DNA from: Paenibacillus sp. SYP-B3998
GTDB lineage: Bacteria; Bacillota; Bacilli; Paenibacillales; NBRC-103111
NCBI RefSeq assembly: GCF_010820665.1
Contig: NZ_JAAIKC010000003.1
Span: 248,001-312,000 of the forward strand
Reading direction: 5' to 3'
DNA length: 64,000 bases
Position 1 is the first letter of the stretch. Every line of letters begins with the position of its first letter. The position numbers and the translations under genes are program-made. The notes beneath the pieces were generated by a model, which made no database searches, was not told the origin of the DNA, and saw only the letters and a list, made by a program, of their open reading frames with translations. Shown piece after piece: positions 60,659-64,000 of this stretch.

Positions 60659-61648
60659 ATGGTTTATCAAGCAAGCGCTACACGTTATGCAGAAATGAAA
60701 TATAACCGTGCAGGCAAATCTGGATTGAAGCTCCCGGCTATTTCCCTAGGGTTGTGGCACAATTTTGGTGGTTTAGATATCCACGAGAATGGCAGAGCCA
60801 TGGTGCTGCGTTCTTTTGATTTAGGAATTACTCATTTTGACTTAGCAAATAATTATGGACCGCCTCCAGGGTCAGCAGAAGAGCTGCTTGGGAAAGTACT
60901 GAAAAGTGATTTGGCTGCCTACAGAGACGAATTGATCATTTCCACAAAAGCGGGTTACCATATGTGGGAAGGGCCTTACGGGGAATGGGGTTCTAAGAAA
61001 TACATGATTGCTAGCTTAGATCAAAGTTTGAAGCGGATGGGACTCGAGTATGTAGATATTTTCTACTCGCATCGTCCAGATCCGAGCACACCTTTCGAAG
61101 AAACGATGGCAGCTCTCGATCAAATCGTGCGCCAAGGTAAAGCGCTTTATGTAGGTTTATCCAACTACACCGCGGAGCAAACGAAAGAAGCAGCATCGAT
61201 TCTCAAGCAATTGGGGACACCGCTCTTGATTCATCAACCTTCATACAGCATGTTGAATCGCTGGATCGAGGATGGCTTGCAGGATGTGCTGGATGAGTTT
61301 GGCACAGGAAGCATCGCATTTACTCCACTTGCGCAAGGGCTCTTGACGAACAAATATGTTAGCGGAATTCCAAGTGATTCCCGTGCTGGCGGTAAGAGCG
61401 TGTTCCTGAATACGAAGGATATTACTGAGGAAAAGCTTGCCAAAATCAATCGATTGAACGAAGTGGCTGGCAGCCGCGGACAAAGCTTGGCGCAAATGGC
61501 CCTAGCGTGGGTATTGCGCGGTGAGCGAGTGACATCAGCGCTTATCGGCGCAAGCCGAGTTTCCCAAATTGAAGATAACGTAGCTGCTCTTAAAAACTTG
61601 GCTTTCTCGCCAGAGGAGCTTGCTAGAATTGAAGAAATCCTGAAGTAG
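60659..61648 (+). CDS. Aldo/keto reductase, YghZ-like
   Basis: NADPH-dependent reductase of 329 residues of the Kv-beta/YghZ subgroup (in E. coli an L-glyceraldehyde-3-phosphate/methylglyoxal reductase). ISLGLWHNFGG, HFDLANNYGPPPGSAEELLG (about 60-79), STKAGYHMWEGPYGEWGSKK, FYSHRPDPSTP and GLSNYTAEQ are characteristic. AAGGAGGATG precedes the ATG. Its stop codon lies 4 bases from that of the converging recombinase gene, within a small inverted repeat. Confidence 0.9.
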   Translation: MVYQASATRYAEMKYNRAGKSGLKLPAISLGLWHNFGGLDIHENGRAMVLRSFDLGITHFDLANNYGPPPGSAEELLGKVLKSDLAAYRDELIISTKAGYHMWEGPYGEWGSKKYMIASLDQSLKRMGLEYVDIFYSHRPDPSTPFEETMAALDQIVRQGKALYVGLSNYTAEQTKEAASILKQLGTPLLIHQPSYSMLNRWIEDGLQDVLDEFGTGSIAFTPLAQGLLTNKYVSGIPSDSRAGGKSVFLNTKDITEEKLAKINRLNEVAGSRGQSLAQMALAWVLRGERVTSALIGASRVSQIEDNVAALKNLAFSPEELARIEEILK

Positions 61649-61651
61649 TCT

Positions 61652-62734
61652 TCAGGATTCCATCCGTTTGTCAATCGCTTCAGACATTGTCTTATCCGTG
61701 AGATGCGCGTAAATTTGAGTCGTTTCTGGTGAAGCATGGCCCAGCTGTTCCTGCGTTTTGTACAAGTCATTTTGGAGGTAGTAGTCGGTTGCAAAAGAGT
61801 GTCGCAACTTATGAACGGATAAGTAGGGCTTACCAAATCGCTTCGCATATTTATTGACCATTTCTTGTATCGCTCGTTTCGTCATACGCTCGCCTTCTTG
61901 TTTGCCATTAGCTATGGCAAGGAAGAGGGCTTTCTCTTTTTTAACTGGTTTGTAGCGGGTATGCCGAATTTCCATATAATCAGTTAATGCCTGAATGGCA
62001 TCTTGCCGGAAATAAACAGGTGTTTTGAACGTATCGTCATTTTTACCTTTGCGATACACGTACGTAAGTTTTTTCTTGAGGTCAATATCATCGACATTTA
62101 AGTTGAACACTTCGGAGACACGTAGGCCTGAGTTCAGGATTAATGTAATGATGCAGCCGTCTCTTATTTTATTTAACTCATAAGAGTATATGGCCTGTTT
62201 GTTCGTTGCAACATCATGCTCGTAACCATGCTGCACATAGTCAATGAATTCAATGATTTCCTGTTCCTGCAGGAGCTTGCCTTCAAGCTTAGCGGCAGTA
62301 TCCTTGGGCTTATGCGAACGTTTAATTTCGATCTTCGCCATCACATTCCGCTTGAGAAGCGGATAGAAATCCTCATCCTCGGCAATTTGGCTCAAATAGT
62401 GAAATAACGATCGAAGCGCGGATAGCTTGCGATTGATCGTTGTTTTGACATTCGCGTGCTCTCTGCGCGTAGCCAAAAACATACGGAAATTGTCGACACT
62501 CTCCATATGTAATTTCTCCAAATCCACAAGAGGCACCTGCGACATCGAGGCTGCCGAGGATAGTCCTTCTGCCAACAACCATGAGAAAAAAATTTCGTAA
62601 TCGCGAATGTATTCGAGCAAAGAAGAGGGAGAGAGGTCGGGTAGCTTATAGTTAATGAATTTCTCTACGTACCAGGGCATAGTCGGAATTTTCTTATCTA
62701 ATTCGTTGCGATCTTTTATTTTAATGATATTCAT
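61652..62734 (-). CDS. xerS: Tyrosine recombinase, XerS-like
   Basis: Site-specific recombinase of 360 residues. MPWYVEKFINYKLPDLS, then YIRDYEIFFSWLLAEG near the N-terminus matches XerS, the single Xer protein of streptococci also present as an extra in Bacillota. Catalytic residues: Arg in SGLRVSEVF, HxxR in VHKLRHSFA, His in LGHASPETT and the nucleophile Tyr in TQIYAHL (about 347). It may resolve chromosome dimers or act on another site; I see no dif-like site nearby. ATG 62734 has GAGGTG at 9 nt. Confidence 0.82.
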   Translation of the reverse strand: MNIIKIKDRNELDKKIPTMPWYVEKFINYKLPDLSPSSLLEYIRDYEIFFSWLLAEGLSSAASMSQVPLVDLEKLHMESVDNFRMFLATRREHANVKTTINRKLSALRSLFHYLSQIAEDEDFYPLLKRNVMAKIEIKRSHKPKDTAAKLEGKLLQEQEIIEFIDYVQHGYEHDVATNKQAIYSYELNKIRDGCIITLILNSGLRVSEVFNLNVDDIDLKKKLTYVYRKGKNDDTFKTPVYFRQDAIQALTDYMEIRHTRYKPVKKEKALFLAIANGKQEGERMTKRAIQEMVNKYAKRFGKPYLSVHKLRHSFATDYYLQNDLYKTQEQLGHASPETTQIYAHLTDKTMSEAIDKRMES

Positions 62735-62869
62735 AGGTGTCGTCACCTCAATGCTAGTTCTTGTTGATAGTATAGCAGTGAGGGAGGCAAAATGGTAGCA
62801 TCTTGAAAAAAGGATGGATTTTATGGGAGAGTGTCTGGTACAATGTTTAAAAATAAAGGAGATGATCAG

Positions 62870-63574
62870 ATGAATTCGGGGCGAATTTCTTTTCAAACCG
62901 TGCAGCGCAGACAAATTGTCGATGACGTTGTGGAGCAGCTGCAGAAGAAAATCTCGCTAGGCGAGCTGCCTATCGGTGCTCAGATTCCAACGGAACCTGA
63001 ACTCATGGCGCAATTCGGCGTCGGTCGCTCGACGATACGTGAAGCTGTTCGCGTACTGGCACACGCTGGGCTATTAGAGAAACGTCAAGGGCATGGAACA
63101 TTCGTGATTGGAACGATGAGTACTCAGGAGCCGCTGGATGATCGATTACGACGGGCTGAGGTGCTGGATGTATACGAAGTGCGATTCATGCTGGAGGTTG
63201 AAATTGCGAGATTGGCCGCAGAGCGACGCGATGAGAACGATTTAGTACATATCCGTGAAAGTCTGGAGCTGCGTAACAAACATTTAGCTGAGGGGGATAA
63301 CAAGCTATTTTTAGAGGCAGATATTGCGTTTCATTTCGCGGTTGCAGCAGCAACGAAAAATCCGATCGTCGTCGATTTATATCAGACGTTCTCGGAGGTG
63401 CTGCGCGTTGCACTTGTGAGACATACCGCAGATCCAGAGCTTCATCATGATTATACGGAGCAGCATATTAAGCTTTATGAAGCTATTCGTGATCAAGATT
63501 CAAAAGCGGCTGTCACCTATACCGTTCAGCATTTAGAGAGAACTAAACGAGAATTGGAACAATTAATTCGCTAA
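62870..63574 (+). CDS. GntR family regulator, FadR subfamily
   Basis: Regulator of 234 residues. The N-terminal winged helix reads LPIGAQIPTEPELMAQFGVG, then RSTIREAVRVLAHAGLLEKR; the C-terminal FCD domain shows YEVRFMLEVEIARLAAERR and metal/effector-binding Asp and His residues (DIAFHFAVAAAT, YTEQHIKLYEAI). FCD proteins sense small carboxylates. ATG 62870 follows AAAGGAG. The next gene is an MFS protein in the same direction, a plausible target. Confidence 0.88.
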   Translation: MNSGRISFQTVQRRQIVDDVVEQLQKKISLGELPIGAQIPTEPELMAQFGVGRSTIREAVRVLAHAGLLEKRQGHGTFVIGTMSTQEPLDDRLRRAEVLDVYEVRFMLEVEIARLAAERRDENDLVHIRESLELRNKHLAEGDNKLFLEADIAFHFAVAAATKNPIVVDLYQTFSEVLRVALVRHTADPELHHDYTEQHIKLYEAIRDQDSKAAVTYTVQHLERTKRELEQLIR

Positions 63575-63634
63575 TTGTTTCTTTTAGCTTTAAACGTCTG
63601 ATGATATAACGAATTATGAGAAGGAGAGAAGAAT

Positions 63635-64000
63635 ATGAATACGCAATCGATAGGAAAACAGGCGAACACGATGGCTTTTTCCATCCTTTTTGCAGTCAGT
63701 TTTGTCCATTTACTTAATGATACAATCCAATCGGTTATCCCTTCTATGTTTCCAATCCTGCACGAGTCGTTACAGCTATCGTTTAGTCAATCGGCATGAT
63801 CGGTTTTGCTCTCAATGTGACAGCTTCGCTGCTTCAGCCCTTAATTGGTCTGTACACGGATAAAAAACCAACACCCTATTTACTCCCTGTAGGGGTCGTT
63901 TTCTCCATGGTTGGCGTAGCAGGATTAGCTTATGCGCATAGCTTTGCCATTCTGCTCCTGTTCGTTATTCTTATTGGCATTGGCTCTGCCGTGCTTCATC
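63635..64000 (+). pseudogene. Fosmidomycin-resistance (Fsr)-type MFS gene with frameshift, 3' end outside window
   Basis: ATG 63635 with AAGGAGAG starts an MFS protein: AVSFVHLLNDTIQSVIPSMF is the Fsr-type first helix. The frame stops at TGA 63797 after 54 codons. Shifting frame at about 63790 restores IGMIGFALNVTASLLQPLIG, then LYTDKKPTPYLLPVGVVFSM, to the window end. One missing A in the CAA-TCGGC stretch explains the break. It may be a true pseudogene or a sequence error. Confidence 0.75.

Noticed and set aside
62735..62869. Searched for a dif-like site next to the XerS-like gene
   Set aside because: No 11-bp inverted arms with a 6-8 bp centre were found in this gap.

Overview
The window reads as a chromosomal segment of a spore-forming, Gram-positive Bacillota, most likely Paenibacillus or a close relative. 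The evidence is the moderate GC content, strong AGGAGG-type ribosome binding sites, frequent TTG/GTG starts, two YheC/YheD-type spore-coat ATP-grasp proteins beside a CotSA-like glycosyltransferase, and homologues of B. subtilis YneQ, YdjO, YitT, YrzF, UgtP and an IDEAL-domain protein. I saw no rRNA, tRNA, CRISPR array or complete insertion sequence.

Bases 1-13000 hold ordinary housekeeping and transport genes: the end of an EctB-like aminotransferase, a secreted lipase, a CDF metal exporter with a terminator in its leader, a YrzF-like kinase, an M24 peptidase, an HPr-like protein without the phospho-histidine, a LysR/NCS2 permease pair, a YitT protein and a DUF2334/FG-GAP protein. Bases 13000-24500 are an envelope region: coat ATP-grasp proteins, a two-component system followed by a PAP2 phosphatase (both preceded by a shared promoter motif), a UgtP-like glycosyltransferase, an NlpC/P60 hydrolase, a second PAP2 protein and a CotSA-like glycosyltransferase. 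Several decayed genes lie between them (phosphoesterase, two-component relic, DUF2569). Bases 25000-35200 carry small conserved genes, an ArsR sensor with residues for two metal sites, a ClpP-like protease, glutamate racemase and an Rrf2 regulator.

The highlight is a tightly packed operon at 35423-46184. It encodes a LysW-type amino-group carrier protein of 57 residues, a LysX/ArgX-type ligase, a short degenerate DegT-like protein, a full DegT aminotransferase, a LysY/ArgC-type reductase, a fused LysZ kinase plus LysK deacylase, a split transketolase, an MFS exporter, a second ATP-grasp ligase and an NADPH:FMN reductase. This is not lysine or arginine synthesis. The transketolase plus aminotransferase match the logic of the Streptomyces carrier-protein pathways (vazabitide/ficellomycin type) in which carrier-bound glutamate is reduced, extended by a C2 unit and aminated to a diamino-dihydroxy acid. 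I infer a carrier-protein-dependent route to an exported small peptide-like metabolite in a Bacillota host.

Bases 46200-64000 return to accessory genes: an HxlR-controlled MFS/aldo-keto reductase pair with two palindromic operators, a DoxX protein, a Crp/Fnr regulator, an orphan nicotianamine-synthase-like (CntL-like) enzyme, mannonate dehydratase with an 18-bp palindrome upstream, a Met-rich membrane protein plus PepSY protein, a cold-shock gene with a structured leader, a YdjO-like gene that seems to start with AUA, a diguanylate cyclase, a repeat protein cut by a stop codon, a GC-richer MFS gene beside a decayed TetR gene, an aldo-keto reductase, a XerS-like recombinase, a FadR-type GntR regulator and a frameshifted Fsr-type MFS gene at the edge.
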